Shown here piece after piece: positions 1 to 8,318 of a DNA stretch of 64,000 bases. How positions within the stretch are numbered: the first letter of the stretch is position 1; every line of letters starts with the position of its first letter. The notes beneath the pieces are model-generated. The model worked only from the letters and a program-made list of their open reading frames with translations. It was not told where the DNA came from and did no database searches. Origin of the DNA: JADGHX01 sp037200125 (GTDB taxonomy: Bacteria; Pseudomonadota; Gammaproteobacteria; Steroidobacterales; Steroidobacteraceae); NCBI GenBank assembly GCA_037200125.1, contig JBBCGS010000008.1:248001-312000 (forward strand). Reading direction: 5' to 3'. A program made the translations under genes and the position numbers.

Positions 1-561
1 CGTCCGGTGCGCCTCGTCTGTCGCGAGGGAACTGTCGAGCACCTGGTCGCGGCATTGGCGATGCATGAGGTCGATGTCGTCATCTCCGATGCCCCGGTCA
101 CGCCAAGCCTGAACATCCAGGCGTTCAACCATCGGCTCGGCAACTGCGGCGTGCTCTGGATGGCTGCGCCTGCGCTCGCGAAGACCCTTCGGAGGGGTTT
201 TCCGACATCGCTGAGCGGAGCACCGGTGCTGCTGCCAACGAACGATACGGCCATCCGTCGCGCCCTCGATCAATGGCTGGAGATGCAGAACGTGCGCCCG
301 CTCAGGGTGGGCGAGTTCGAGGACTACGCGATGCTGCGCGAGTTCGCGCGCGCGGGGCACGGCTTCGCGCCGGTTCCTTCCGTGCTCGAAAAACAGTTTC
401 ACGAGCAGTTCGGATTTGCCCGCATCGGCGCGGCCCATGGGGTCGTGGCGGAGTTTTATGCCATCTCGGTGGAACGGCGGATCAAGAATCCGGCCGTCGC
501 CGCGATCACGGACAGCGCGCGGCAACTCTTCGCGCGCAACGGCGTGTCAGGCAAGCGCTGA
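1..561 (+). CDS. nhaR: LysR-family regulator, NhaR-like, C-terminal part
   Basis: The reading frame is open from the first base, so the N-terminal HTH domain lies outside the window. What is seen is the substrate-binding domain, with a VEHLVAALAMHEVDVVISDAP segment characteristic of NhaR, the LysR-type activator of the nhaA Na+/H+ antiporter, and a C-terminal stretch ending in the family-like VERRIKNPAVAAI. The product would bind promoter DNA as a tetramer and respond to Na+ (family knowledge). No nhaA is in view, but it could lie upstream. A CPA1 antiporter occurs 11 kb away and is probably unrelated. Confidence is good for LysR and moderate for NhaR. Confidence 0.8.
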   Translation, partial: RPVRLVCREGTVEHLVAALAMHEVDVVISDAPVTPSLNIQAFNHRLGNCGVLWMAAPALAKTLRRGFPTSLSGAPVLLPTNDTAIRRALDQWLEMQNVRPLRVGEFEDYAMLREFARAGHGFAPVPSVLEKQFHEQFGFARIGAAHGVVAEFYAISVERRIKNPAVAAITDSARQLFARNGVSGKR

Positions 562-652
562 CCAACATGCCACGTCATCTGCTGAGCGGGGAACGGCTCG
601 CGCCAGCCAGCGCAAGACATCCACTTGTCGTGAGGCTTTTCTCGAGGGCCCG

Positions 653-1156
653 TCAGAGTCCCGGGTACGCAGGGTCTTTGCAGGTGTCGCCGGTGCAGGA
701 ACGCTCGACGCTGATTTCCCCGGGGTCCAGGTTGCACGCGCGGAGGACTCCGCTGTGCACGCTCTTCAGCAGCCCCAGATTCTCGCGCTTCCGCTCCGGC
801 GAGCCGGACCCCTGCGAGGTCAACGCGAGTTCGATGCTGTTGATCTCGAAGGCCTGAAAGACTGAGATCCGGCTCTCACGCCCGCGCACCTCGTACTCGA
901 CTCCCTTTTGGGGCCGTGGCCTGCGTATCTGCGCGACCGGAACCTGCGGCGCCAGGTAAGCCGGCAGCTTCTCGAGGCAATCTTGCGCCACTGGTTGTGA
1001 GGCGTGGATCAACAGCCTCACATCCGGCCCTGAATCGCATGCGGCGAGCGCAAGACACAGCGAAAGCGCGAACACACAGCGACCGGCCGAATGAGATTTC
1101 AGGTGCAACCGAGACGGTATTCCGATACCGGCCAACCACTTCTTGCGTCGACTCAT
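653..1156 (-). CDS. Putative lipoprotein of unknown function
   Basis: The protein is about 167 residues. After a basic N-terminus (MSRRKKW) comes a hydrophobic stretch ending in the lipobox LALAAC, so the mature protein would be lipid-anchored at Cys40 or so. The rest is soluble and has a conserved-looking DCLEKLPAYLAPQVPVAQI segment and a C-terminal part with two or three further cysteines (RACNLDPG, SCTGDTCKD) that could form disulphides. The n-region is long for a lipoprotein, so the true start could be an internal GTG near 1075. No known domain was recognised. It is transcribed away from the GNAT gene, whose frame begins about 90 bases away. Confidence 0.6.
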   Translation of the reverse strand: MSRRKKWLAGIGIPSRLHLKSHSAGRCVFALSLCLALAACDSGPDVRLLIHASQPVAQDCLEKLPAYLAPQVPVAQIRRPRPQKGVEYEVRGRESRISVFQAFEINSIELALTSQGSGSPERKRENLGLLKSVHSGVLRACNLDPGEISVERSCTGDTCKDPAYPGL

Positions 1157-1218
1157 GTCGAGCACTCTAACGCGCTCAGTCAGGCGTCGCCAGAGTCGCG
1201 CATCGCCCGGTCAAAGTG

Positions 1219-1251
1219 CTGGCCGAAGGTAACAACGTCTGGTGAGATGCC
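1219..1251 (+). repeat. 33-bp leader repeat, copy 1
   Basis: This 33-bp stretch overlaps the start codon of the GNAT gene. It matches bases 2930-2962, in front of the OmdA-like gene, at 32 of 33 positions; the difference is A against G at position 16. The match stops a few bases inside each coding region and a few bases upstream, where the flanks diverge. Both downstream genes start with the ATG inside the repeat (Met-Pro). Confidence 0.75.
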
Positions 1252-1681
1252 AGTTATGGGAACACGGCTCGCAACTGTAGCTGACATCGAGGCAATGCAC
1301 GCCATCCGGCTCGCCGTCACGGAGAACCGTTTAAGTGACCCTGCGCGCGCTACGACGGAGCGGTATCGCGAGATGCTGGGAAAGCGCGGCAAGGGCTGGG
1401 TCTTTGAAGACGACGCGGGCGTGATCGTGGGCTTCGGGATCGCGGATGCACTGAGCCGAAGCTTCTGGGCGCTGTTCGTGCAGCCCGGCTGCGAGCGCCG
1501 CGGCGCCGGCCGCGCGCTGCACGACGCGATGGTCACCTGGCTCTTCGCCATCGATAACCGGCCCATCTGGCTCACCACCGAGCCTCACACACGCGCGGCG
1601 GTTTTCTATGCCGCCGCGGGCTGGTCGCCGCAACCTTCGCCCGTTTCCGGCGAGCTGTGTTTCTGCCGGTTCCGTGCGTAG
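1247..1681 (+). CDS. GNAT family N-acetyltransferase
   Basis: The protein is about 144 residues and would transfer an acetyl group from acetyl-CoA to an unidentified amine. The N-terminal part (RLATVADIEAMHAIRLAV) is the usual beta1-alpha1 of GNAT enzymes. The middle VGFGIAD and ALFVQPGCERRGAGRAL carry the acetyl-CoA pyrophosphate loop (R-R-G-A-G-R), and AVFYAAAGW is the typical final helix and strand. The ATG at 1247 lies within the repeated leader; a second in-frame ATG at 1256 is equally plausible. No operon partner is evident. Confidence 0.8.
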   Translation: MPVMGTRLATVADIEAMHAIRLAVTENRLSDPARATTERYREMLGKRGKGWVFEDDAGVIVGFGIADALSRSFWALFVQPGCERRGAGRALHDAMVTWLFAIDNRPIWLTTEPHTRAAVFYAAAGWSPQPSPVSGELCFCRFRA

Positions 1682-1768
1682 AGCGCGAATCGGTCATGGT
1701 TGAGGCAAGGTCGTCCGTCTAGCCAGGCTTGACGCCTCTCCAGACGGCACGCAGCATTGCAAGTTCAT

Positions 1769-2698
1769 ATGACCCACACGCACACTCCCTACCCTATTGG
1801 CACGCCCGGTGTTGCATGGGGCGAAGCGGAACGCGCGCAGTGGCTCGCGCGGCAGGTTCGGAAGCGTAGCTACACGAACGAGGTCGTCCCAAGAATCGAC
1901 CGCTTGTCCGCTCGGTTTTCCGTGGCGGGATACGGTCAACTGCACTATTCCCCCGATCGCTATCGGTTGCTCTCGATCCGCAATCGGGATTGGCGGGACG
2001 ACAAGCCTCTCGTCCTGATCACGGGCGGCGTGCACGGCTACGAGACCAGCGGCGTTCACGGGGCGCTCGAGTTTCTGGAGCAGCACGCCGACGGCTACGC
2101 CGACCGGATCAATTTTCTGGTGGCGCCGTGTGTGAGTCCGTGGGGCTACGAGCGCATCCATCGATGGAACCCACAGGCCATCGATCCGAACCGCTCCTTC
2201 CGCGAGAACAGCCCTGCTGAGGAATCCGCCGCCTTGATGCGCCTCATCGCCCCGCTGCGCAAGCGCGTGCTCGTCCACATCGACCTGCACGAGACCACGG
2301 ATACGGACGAAAGCGAGTTTCGTCCGGCACTGGCGGCGCGAGACGGCAAGCCCTTCGAGCCCGGAACCATACCCGACGGCTTCTATCTGGTCGCCGACAG
2401 CGCAAACCGACAGCTGCCCTTTCAGGAAGCCGTCATCGCGGCGGTGGCGAAGGTCACTCACATCGCCGCGCCGGATCGGAACGGCCAGCTGATCGGATCA
2501 GACGTGATTTCGCCGGGCGTGATCGAATACGCCGTGCGCGAGCTCGGCTTGTGCACGGGTATCAGCGACGCTCGCTATACGACAATCACTGAAGTCTATC
2601 CAGACAGCCCGCGCGCGAACCCGGCGCAATGTAGCGCGGCTCAAGTAACGGCTGTCTGTACGGCAATCGAGTTCGCGCTGAAACAGCGCTCTCGGTAA
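1769..2698 (+). CDS. M14 family zinc metallocarboxypeptidase-like protein
   Basis: The protein is about 309 residues without an obvious signal peptide. It carries the M14 zinc-binding set: HxxE in GGVHGYET (His89, Glu92) and the later His in HIDLHETTD (His174). A RIHRWNPQAIDPNRSF stretch corresponds to the substrate-binding Asn-Arg region of carboxypeptidases. The family hydrolyses C-terminal peptide bonds or, in succinylglutamate desuccinylase/aspartoacylase relatives, N-acyl amino acids; the substrate here is unknown. The ATG at 1769 (MTHTHTP) is preferred over an upstream TTG at 1757. Confidence 0.82.
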   Translation: MTHTHTPYPIGTPGVAWGEAERAQWLARQVRKRSYTNEVVPRIDRLSARFSVAGYGQLHYSPDRYRLLSIRNRDWRDDKPLVLITGGVHGYETSGVHGALEFLEQHADGYADRINFLVAPCVSPWGYERIHRWNPQAIDPNRSFRENSPAEESAALMRLIAPLRKRVLVHIDLHETTDTDESEFRPALAARDGKPFEPGTIPDGFYLVADSANRQLPFQEAVIAAVAKVTHIAAPDRNGQLIGSDVISPGVIEYAVRELGLCTGISDARYTTITEVYPDSPRANPAQCSAAQVTAVCTAIEFALKQRSR

Positions 2699-2783
2699 AA
2701 TGATCACGATTTCGCTTTGCAGGGTGGTTCGACCTCGACACTGATTTCTCGCTTTCAGCGGCAAATAGCAGGAGGGAATCGCG

Positions 2784-2912
2784 ATGACAAAACGTCTCGC
2801 AACCACGATTCTTGCACTCGCCTTCGCGGGCTCTTTGCTCGCCGCGGATGACGAACACCACTCGCATCCAGCGCCAGAGAAACTCGGCGGGTGCGGATGC
2901 AATCGGCAGTGA
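2784..2912 (+). CDS. Small secreted peptide, probable remnant of a TPR-protein gene
   Basis: This is a 42-residue frame with a strong ribosome site (AGGAGG eight bases before the ATG). It starts with a clear Sec signal (MTKRLATTILALAFAGSLLA), then DDEHHSHPAPEKLGG, then ends abruptly in CGCNRQ. A signal peptide followed by a His-rich HPAPEKLG segment is how I remember the start of some periplasmic TPR-repeat proteins, so this may be their truncated 5' end. The stop lies 17 bases before the second copy of the 33-bp repeat. It could still be expressed as a short secreted peptide. Confidence 0.5.
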   Translation: MTKRLATTILALAFAGSLLAADDEHHSHPAPEKLGGCGCNRQ

Positions 2913-2929
2913 CACCGCCGATCAAACCA

Positions 2930-2962
2930 CTGGCCGAAGGTAACGACGTCTGGTGAGATGCC
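2930..2962 (+). repeat. 33-bp leader repeat, copy 2
   Basis: This is the second copy of the repeat at 1219-1251, with one mismatch. It overlaps the ATG of the OmdA-like gene and directly follows the truncated secreted peptide gene. Confidence 0.75.
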
Positions 2963-3251
2963 GGCCATGAACGAGAGCAAACCCGGTCCCGTGCACAAAG
3001 CCCCGGCGGACTTACGCAAGGCCCTCGGCTCGGAAGCGAAAACACAGGCGGCGTGGAAGGACCTGACGCCGCTGGCGCGGAACGAATGGATTTGCTGGGT
3101 CATCTCGGCGAAACAAGGAACCACGCGCAGCCGCCGAATCCAACGCGCGGTCGAAGAACTGCAGGCGGGCAAACGCCGCCCCTGTTGTTGGCCCGGCTGT
3201 CCGCATCGTCGACCCAGCGCAAAGAAGTGGTTCGAGAAACGAGCGCGCTAA
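2958..3251 (+). CDS. YdeI/OmpD-associated (OmdA) family protein
   Basis: The protein is 97 residues. It contains the family signature LARNEWICWVISAKQ followed by TRSRRIQRAVEEL, and a C-terminal RRPCCWPGCPHR with a cysteine cluster. YdeI/OmdA proteins were linked to bacteriocin and antimicrobial-peptide tolerance in enterobacteria, but their biochemistry is unclear. The ATG at 2958 lies in the repeated leader; an ATG at 2967 (MNESKPG) is an alternative start. There is no evident operon partner. Confidence 0.75.
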   Translation: MPAMNESKPGPVHKAPADLRKALGSEAKTQAAWKDLTPLARNEWICWVISAKQGTTRSRRIQRAVEELQAGKRRPCCWPGCPHRRPSAKKWFEKRAR

Positions 3252-3442
3252 CCACAGCCCCGGCGGGCCGTTCTACTTTTTCCTGGCGGCCTTCTTCGCT
3301 CGGGACCTCGTGCCGCGCACGAACTCAATCGGACTGCAAAGCGCACTCAAACCGTCGCGTGCCAGACGGCCAAGACTTTTGCCGAGCCGGCCGGCGGCGA
3401 GCGCCGGTTGTAGATGCCGCACCCTTCGTGGCCGAACCGCGC

Positions 3443-4429
3443 TCAGCGAGTGGTCTGACGCAAAGGCCCGATCAACACCAGATCCCCTTCGATTGTCCGC
3501 GACCCGGCGTGCTGTACCGAGTGCAAATGCATTTCATGATGGGAAACCGTTGTGGTGACGTGATTCGCAAACGGTCCGTACTCGATGCCGATGCCCGCAT
3601 CCGTATGATTGATGTCGAACGTCATCGTCTCGCCGCGAATCGCCACGTTGTCTATCACGCCGAAGGTGTAAGGGTTATCGCACGGCCCGCAGACGACGCC
3701 CATGATCTGCTCGCCCACTCGACGGAAGCTGAAGTTCTGCTTGGCCGGCCCGGTGCTGTACACCCAGAGGCCCTCCACCGCCGCAGGGCTGAGCGCCTCG
3801 TTCGGCCCCGGCGGGGTGTAGGGATTGGGCGACCCGGAAATCACCAGCGACCCCGACGTGATGCCCCGGCGGGCGAACATTTCTTCCACGGTCACCAACG
3901 CGGGCTTGCGCGGGTCACGGTGCAAAGTCCACTGGCGCGCGCCGGTTGAGGCTCCAGCTATTTGCTGCTCGGCCCGTGCCGAATCTCGAGCACCCAGCGT
4001 CAGCACGAGTTGGCCGCCAGAGATTCGCCCGACCCCATCAGTACGCTCCGGCGCCTTGCCATCGAGCCGATGAATCTGAAACAGCACGCCATCCGAGGTA
4101 AGTGTGCCCCGCTCCACCAACGAGAGATGCGACGGCTCACTGCAATCCACATCGCAATAGACGCCGCTCACGACGCCATCGAGCACTTTCAGGATGAAGA
4201 TGTGCCGCACGCCTTCGATATCCGCCACCCAGCCGCCTCGAATGGCGTCAGCGAGTGCCAGCGCCGCTGGACTCCCAGCGGAGGCCACGGCTGCGGCAGC
4301 TGGCGCGGCTCGCGAGCTTTCGCCCGGCTTTGGCGCAGCCTGCGGATTGTCCGCGGCTATGGTGTTGCCGGCCGCAGTTGTGAGCAGCACCATGCCCGCG
4401 ATGGCGCCAAACGTCCTCAGCATGCTCAT
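3443..4429 (-). CDS. Secreted protein of unknown function
   Basis: The protein is about 328 residues. It starts with a Sec signal (MSMLRTFGAIAGMVLLTTAAG), followed by an Ala/Pro-rich linker to residue 60. The rest looks like two related beta-rich halves: LADAIRGGWVADIEGVRHIFILKV with VYCDVDCSEP, and VEGLWVYSTGPAKQNFSFRRV with VVCGPCDNPY. Each half has a W, an F-x-(L/F)-x-(V/R) strand and a C-x(2,3)-C pair. No family was recognised. The next secreted-protein gene starts divergently 59 bases away, and the pair may share a promoter region. In-frame Met codons at 4459 and 4423 are alternative starts. Confidence 0.6.
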   Translation of the reverse strand: MSMLRTFGAIAGMVLLTTAAGNTIAADNPQAAPKPGESSRAAPAAAAVASAGSPAALALADAIRGGWVADIEGVRHIFILKVLDGVVSGVYCDVDCSEPSHLSLVERGTLTSDGVLFQIHRLDGKAPERTDGVGRISGGQLVLTLGARDSARAEQQIAGASTGARQWTLHRDPRKPALVTVEEMFARRGITSGSLVISGSPNPYTPPGPNEALSPAAVEGLWVYSTGPAKQNFSFRRVGEQIMGVVCGPCDNPYTFGVIDNVAIRGETMTFDINHTDAGIGIEYGPFANHVTTTVSHHEMHLHSVQHAGSRTIEGDLVLIGPLRQTTR

Positions 4430-4488
4430 ACCTTCCCCCTGCGCGCGCAGATCTGCCAATCATATAGAACACAAGAAAAGGTGCCGCC

Positions 4489-5895
4489 TTGAAAACCCTT
4501 TCTGGAATGGTCGGAGCGATCTCTGTCCTGTTCGCGGCCACGGCACTTGCCCAAACACCGGCGCAAGCCGCACCAGACGACCCCCTCCGCATCGGCCGGG
4601 GCGCGCCCGTGCTCAAGGACCTGCCTCATATCAAGACGACCGGGCGCCTCACGGACGATCTACTCAACAGGTACCCCGGCGTCGGCCCTTTTCGACTCAA
4701 GGTCAACGGCAAGATCGTCGACATGGGCTCCGCATTCGATGGCGCCGCGCCCGCCAATGTGAAGCCGCTCCCCGTTGACCTCTTCACGACGAAAGACTTC
4801 TACAAGGACCGCGCCCTCTGGAGCGACCCGCGCTACTTCCGCTGCAACAGCAGCTTCGCGATTGAGCAGCAGCATCACGACACGGAAGTGGCCATCGCCA
4901 CCATCAACGGTTCGCCGTCGACCGCCGCGTGGGGCTATTGCGATCGCGACTATCCGCGCGAGGCGATCGTCAGTCCCTATCGATTCAAGACCGCCGAGGA
5001 GCACTACGACGCCTTGATGGCCGAGGCGCGCAAACACGGCGGCCCGACGCAATACCGCCAGGCGACGCTGCCGGAGGACTGGAGCGGCCGCTACGAGATG
5101 GTGAGCTTCGAGATGATGTTCGGCACGTGGTACGGGATGTTCTGGAACCAGATCCCCACGATTCTCTCGCTGCTCACACCGGAATATCAGACGCACTTCG
5201 TGCAGCAGGCGTTTCACGAGGGCTCATCGAACGCCCCGCAATGGCCGGGGCAGTATTGCTGGCCCGAAGGCTTCATGCGTCGCTATCACTGGGCCGGCAC
5301 CGGTGTGCATCAGATTCTGGTGACGCCGAAGCTCATTCAGATTCAGAGCTCGGCCTCGGGAAACTTCGTCACGCAGATTTATGTTGGCCGGCAATTCGAC
5401 AAGAGCGGCGCGGCGCCGCGGCTCGGCGCCGATGTGGCGCGCTGGTACGGGGAGACCATCGGGTTCTGGGACGGGGATGCGCTCATCACCTGGACGTCGA
5501 ACATCCAGGGGTGGACGTCGCACGGGATGTTCGAGTTTTCGAACAAGATGCAGACGATTGAGATTTACACGCCGGAACGGGATGGGAAGGGGAAGTTTGT
5601 TGGGCTCAAGCATGAGAGCATTTTCTATGATCCGGAGGCGTTGGTGCAGCCGGTGCGGATTGTTCGGAGTCTTGTGAAGGCTAGCGATTTCGATGTGGGC
5701 GCGCCGTATGTGTATACGCAGTGCTTGCAGACTATTTATCCGATCAAGGGGGTTGCGACGCCCGTTGCTCCGCCGAATACGATTCAGTATGACGTGCTGG
5801 ATATGTACTCGCGGCCGTGGGGGCAGATCTGGGAGAAGTACTGGGAGAAGGGAATGGAGAGGCCGGCGGAGAAGGATATTTTCGAGTTCAAGTAG
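4489..5895 (+). CDS. Secreted protein of unknown function, 468 residues
   Basis: A Sec-type leader (MKTLSGMVGAISVLFAATALA) precedes a mature domain of about 445 residues. It is rich in aromatic residues, with segments such as ARWYGETIGFWDGDALITW and IQGWTSHGMFEFSNKMQTIEIYTP that recall a group of uncharacterised periplasmic proteins in Acidobacteria and gammaproteobacteria. No catalytic motif is apparent. The start is TTG at 4489; the ATG at 4507 would also keep a usable signal peptide. From about 5560 onward third-position GC visibly drops, unlike the first two thirds of the gene. The end overlaps the convergent SDR gene by 8 bases. Confidence 0.65.
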   Translation: MKTLSGMVGAISVLFAATALAQTPAQAAPDDPLRIGRGAPVLKDLPHIKTTGRLTDDLLNRYPGVGPFRLKVNGKIVDMGSAFDGAAPANVKPLPVDLFTTKDFYKDRALWSDPRYFRCNSSFAIEQQHHDTEVAIATINGSPSTAAWGYCDRDYPREAIVSPYRFKTAEEHYDALMAEARKHGGPTQYRQATLPEDWSGRYEMVSFEMMFGTWYGMFWNQIPTILSLLTPEYQTHFVQQAFHEGSSNAPQWPGQYCWPEGFMRRYHWAGTGVHQILVTPKLIQIQSSASGNFVTQIYVGRQFDKSGAAPRLGADVARWYGETIGFWDGDALITWTSNIQGWTSHGMFEFSNKMQTIEIYTPERDGKGKFVGLKHESIFYDPEALVQPVRIVRSLVKASDFDVGAPYVYTQCLQTIYPIKGVATPVAPPNTIQYDVLDMYSRPWGQIWEKYWEKGMERPAEKDIFEFK

Positions 5896-6799
5896 GTGCC
5901 GCCCGCCTGTCGTCGGGCTCCAGATGCTGGAGGTCGGCGAGCAGGCTGGGCCCTGTCGGTCGCCATCCCAGACGCTGCCGGGTTTGCGCGCTGGAGGCAT
6001 TCATATCGTGATTCACAAACGGCGCGAGCCACCCGAAATGCGAGGCTGCGTCTTGCAAAGAAATCGATCGGACCGGAATGCCGAGGCGCTTGCCGATGAC
6101 CTCCGCGATCTCTCGCAAAGGCACTCCCTCCTCCGCGACCGCGTGATACCTCGCGTCGCGCTGGCCTTTCTCGAGCGCGAGTCTGTACAGGCGAGCAACG
6201 TCGCTTACGTGTGCGGCGGGCCAGCGGTTGCTCCCCTCGCCGGGATAGGCCGAAACGCTCTTCTCGCGCGCGATCGCGATCGCATAGGTGATCAACCCCT
6301 GGCGCCGAGTGTCGTGAACTTGCGGAAGGCGAATCACTGAAACGTTCGCACCTTTCTTCGCGACAGCGACCGCCGCTTCTTCCGACGCTGCGCGCGGGAC
6401 TACCGCGGCGCTCACGGTCGGGTTGTCTTCTTTCGCCGGCTCGCCCGGCACGGTGTTCGCGATGCCGGTGCCCGAAGTCACGAGCAGAGGCCGATCCGAG
6501 CCCACGAGCGCGGAGCCGAGAATATCGATCACGCGCCGATCGTCTTCGCAGTTCGCCACGAAGCGCGAAAAGTCGTGATTGAAAGCGAGATGAATCACAC
6601 CGTCTGAGCTTGCGACGCCCTTGCGCAGAACGTTCGCGTCTTCGAGCGTCCCGTGCAGAACTTCGGCGCCCACCGCGGCCAGCGCCACCGCTTTCTCGCC
6701 CGACCGCGCAAGGCCGAGCACCTGGTGCCCCGCCCCCAGCAGCTCGCCCACTACCGCGGACCCGATGAATCCTGTCGCACCTGTCACGAACACACGCAT
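5888..6799 (-). CDS. NAD(P)-dependent extended SDR / epimerase-type oxidoreductase
   Basis: The protein is 303 residues. The N-terminal FVTGATGFIGSAVV carries the TGxxGxxG nucleotide-binding loop of extended short-chain dehydrogenases. The region around ASSDGVIHLAFNHD matches the usual HLA strand. The canonical YxxxK is not evident; the corresponding region reads RAASEEAAVAVAKKG, as in atypical SDRs of the YeeZ/NmrA-like type. The C-terminal part (NRWPAAHVSDVARLYRLALE) is typical of these proteins. It lies back to back with an MmyB-type regulator, a common pairing in which the regulator controls the oxidoreductase. The substrate is unknown. Confidence 0.8.
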   Translation of the reverse strand: MRVFVTGATGFIGSAVVGELLGAGHQVLGLARSGEKAVALAAVGAEVLHGTLEDANVLRKGVASSDGVIHLAFNHDFSRFVANCEDDRRVIDILGSALVGSDRPLLVTSGTGIANTVPGEPAKEDNPTVSAAVVPRAASEEAAVAVAKKGANVSVIRLPQVHDTRRQGLITYAIAIAREKSVSAYPGEGSNRWPAAHVSDVARLYRLALEKGQRDARYHAVAEEGVPLREIAEVIGKRLGIPVRSISLQDAASHFGWLAPFVNHDMNASSAQTRQRLGWRPTGPSLLADLQHLEPDDRRAAPT

Positions 6800-6838
6800 G
6801 AAACCACCTCGCCACGTTTCCGTGGGCTCGATAATGAG

Positions 6839-6894
6839 CTACTTTGTATCCTGTTAAAGTAGTGACGTTATCGTGGTATAGCTCCTAACAGGAT
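6839..6894. promoter_or_regulatory. Putative operator: two overlapping inverted repeats in a divergent promoter
   Basis: Two perfect inverted repeats lie between the SDR gene and the regulator gene. The first has 7-bp arms at 6839-6845 and 6856-6862 (ctacttt/aaagtag) with a 10-bp spacer, typical of a dimeric HTH-protein site. The second has 9-bp arms at 6848-6856 and 6886-6894 (atcctgtta/taacaggat) and reaches into the regulator's start codon. The region is AT-rich compared with its surroundings. Confidence 0.5.
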
Positions 6895-7575
6895 GAGCGA
6901 TCGCTCCGTCAATGAGAACCCGCTCGGCGCGTATCTGCGCGATCGCAGAGCCAAGCTAGACCCGGCCGCGCTGGGCTTTTCGACGCGGCGGCGTCGCTCG
7001 AGCGCGAGCATCTCTTCCTGCTCGCATTGGGTCATCCGCCCGAGGCTCGTTACCGGAAGGATGATGGCGTCACGCCTCGCTTGCAGCGAGTGCTCGACGC
7101 GCTGGAGCCGAGCCCCGCCCTGATTCGAACGGCCACCTGGGATGTCGTGGGGTGGAACCGAGCCGTCGCTGTCATGCTCACCGACTACGGAGCGATACCG
7201 CCGGCACAGCGAAACATTCTGCGGGCCGTGTTTCTCGACCCACGGTCGCGGGCCACTCAGTACGACTGGGAGAGCGTCGCGCGATTCGTCGTCGGCTCAT
7301 TCAGGGTCGATGCCGCACGGGCAGGTGCCGCGGCAGCGGTGGAGCCGCTCATCGAAGAGCTCAGCCGCTCGAGCCCGGAGTTCGCCGCCCTGTGGCGTGA
7401 CAATGATGTGCGCAGTCACGGCGAAGGGGTGAAACGCATTCGGCATCCGGTGCTTGGGCCGATCGAGTTCGAGTACTCGGTGTTCGCTGTCGATGGGCGG
7501 TCTGATTTGAGCATGGTGGTGTACAACCCTACCTTGCCGGCCGATCTCGAGAGAATCCGGGGACTCATCGAATAG
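6893..7575 (+). pseudogene. MmyB-type XRE transcriptional regulator with deleted HTH core
   Basis: The 5' end encodes MSDRSVNENPLGAYLRDRR, the normal N-terminus of this family, and reads into LDPAALGFS. From about 6980 the coding signal moves to another frame: FDAAASLEREHLFLLALGHPPEARY, then an intact MmyB-like ligand-binding domain (VLDALEPSPALIRTATWDVVGWNRA to the stop). In relatives, about 50 residues with the helix-turn-helix (TPGLRREEVA, then TWYTWLEQGR) separate these parts. They are missing, and the junction also shifts the frame. The gene probably no longer makes a DNA-binding regulator. A GTG/TTG restart (TTG 7027) could still express the ligand-binding half. Confidence 0.75.
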
Positions 7576-7724
7576 AGTTGAGCGGCAGCTCACCCACAGC
7601 GAAGGCACCTAGCAAACCAACGCACGCGAGCCTTATTTTCCCGTACTTTCATGCACGTAGGCGCGCGTTCAGCAACGCGATAACTTCGCGTCCGGCGCGA
7701 ACGAACGGATACGGTGTTGAAACG

Positions 7725-8252
7725 ATGCGCGGGAACGAAGCTCACAAACGGCCCCTTCAAGACCAGATCGACAGGAATCCCGTGGAAGCTCGAATTGCGA
7801 AAATCGAATCGGACGTCGCAAAGATTCAGGTCGACGTGTGTGAACTACACACCGAGGTGAAGGCCGCCAACGAGTCGATAGCGGATCTGAGGGTCGCCGT
7901 CGCGACCGTCGACGGCAAGATCGACGCGTCGAGCGAAAGACTCGACGGCAAGATCGGCGCGTTGAGCAAAGAGGTCGACACCCGGTTCAACGCCCTCAAC
8001 GCGAAAGTCGATGCGAACCACATCTCGACGCGAGTCAGCATGTCCGAGTTGGGCGGGAACATGTCCGACCTCCGAGAAAGCATCGCCTCTCTCACCTTCT
8101 CGTTCGGGATCGACGTCGGCGAGTCCCTGGAGAAGCGTCGCCATTGCGAGGCTGTCGTGCACACCTCGCCATCGACGGTCGGCAGAGTGCACGTTCGTAC
8201 GATCGCTTTCGCGGGCCAGGCATTTCTACACGTTTACAGCAGAAACGCGTGA
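7725..8252 (+). CDS. Hypothetical coiled-coil protein
   Basis: The protein is about 175 residues. Residues 15-110 are a heptad-rich coiled coil (RIAKIESDVAKIQVDVCEL, then repeats of DGKIDAS, DGKIGAL and NALNAKVD). Such proteins usually end in a hydrophobic membrane anchor. Here the tail after SLTFSFGIDVGE is not hydrophobic enough and looks unlike a natural ending, so the 3' end may be altered. No function can be assigned. The next gene is the damaged HNH gene. Confidence 0.5.
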   Translation: MRGNEAHKRPLQDQIDRNPVEARIAKIESDVAKIQVDVCELHTEVKAANESIADLRVAVATVDGKIDASSERLDGKIGALSKEVDTRFNALNAKVDANHISTRVSMSELGGNMSDLRESIASLTFSFGIDVGESLEKRRHCEAVVHTSPSTVGRVHVRTIAFAGQAFLHVYSRNA

Positions 8253-8318
8253 AGCCTTTCATCTACCATTCCGGGAGAATCCACACGCTCACACCCTCAC
8301 ACCAGCACGGACTCTCCC

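Noticed and set aside
1219..2962. The 33-bp repeats as integron attC sites of gene cassettes
   Set aside because: No RYYYAAC/GTTRRRY core pair flanks either gene, and the repeats carry start codons, which attC sites in cassettes do not.
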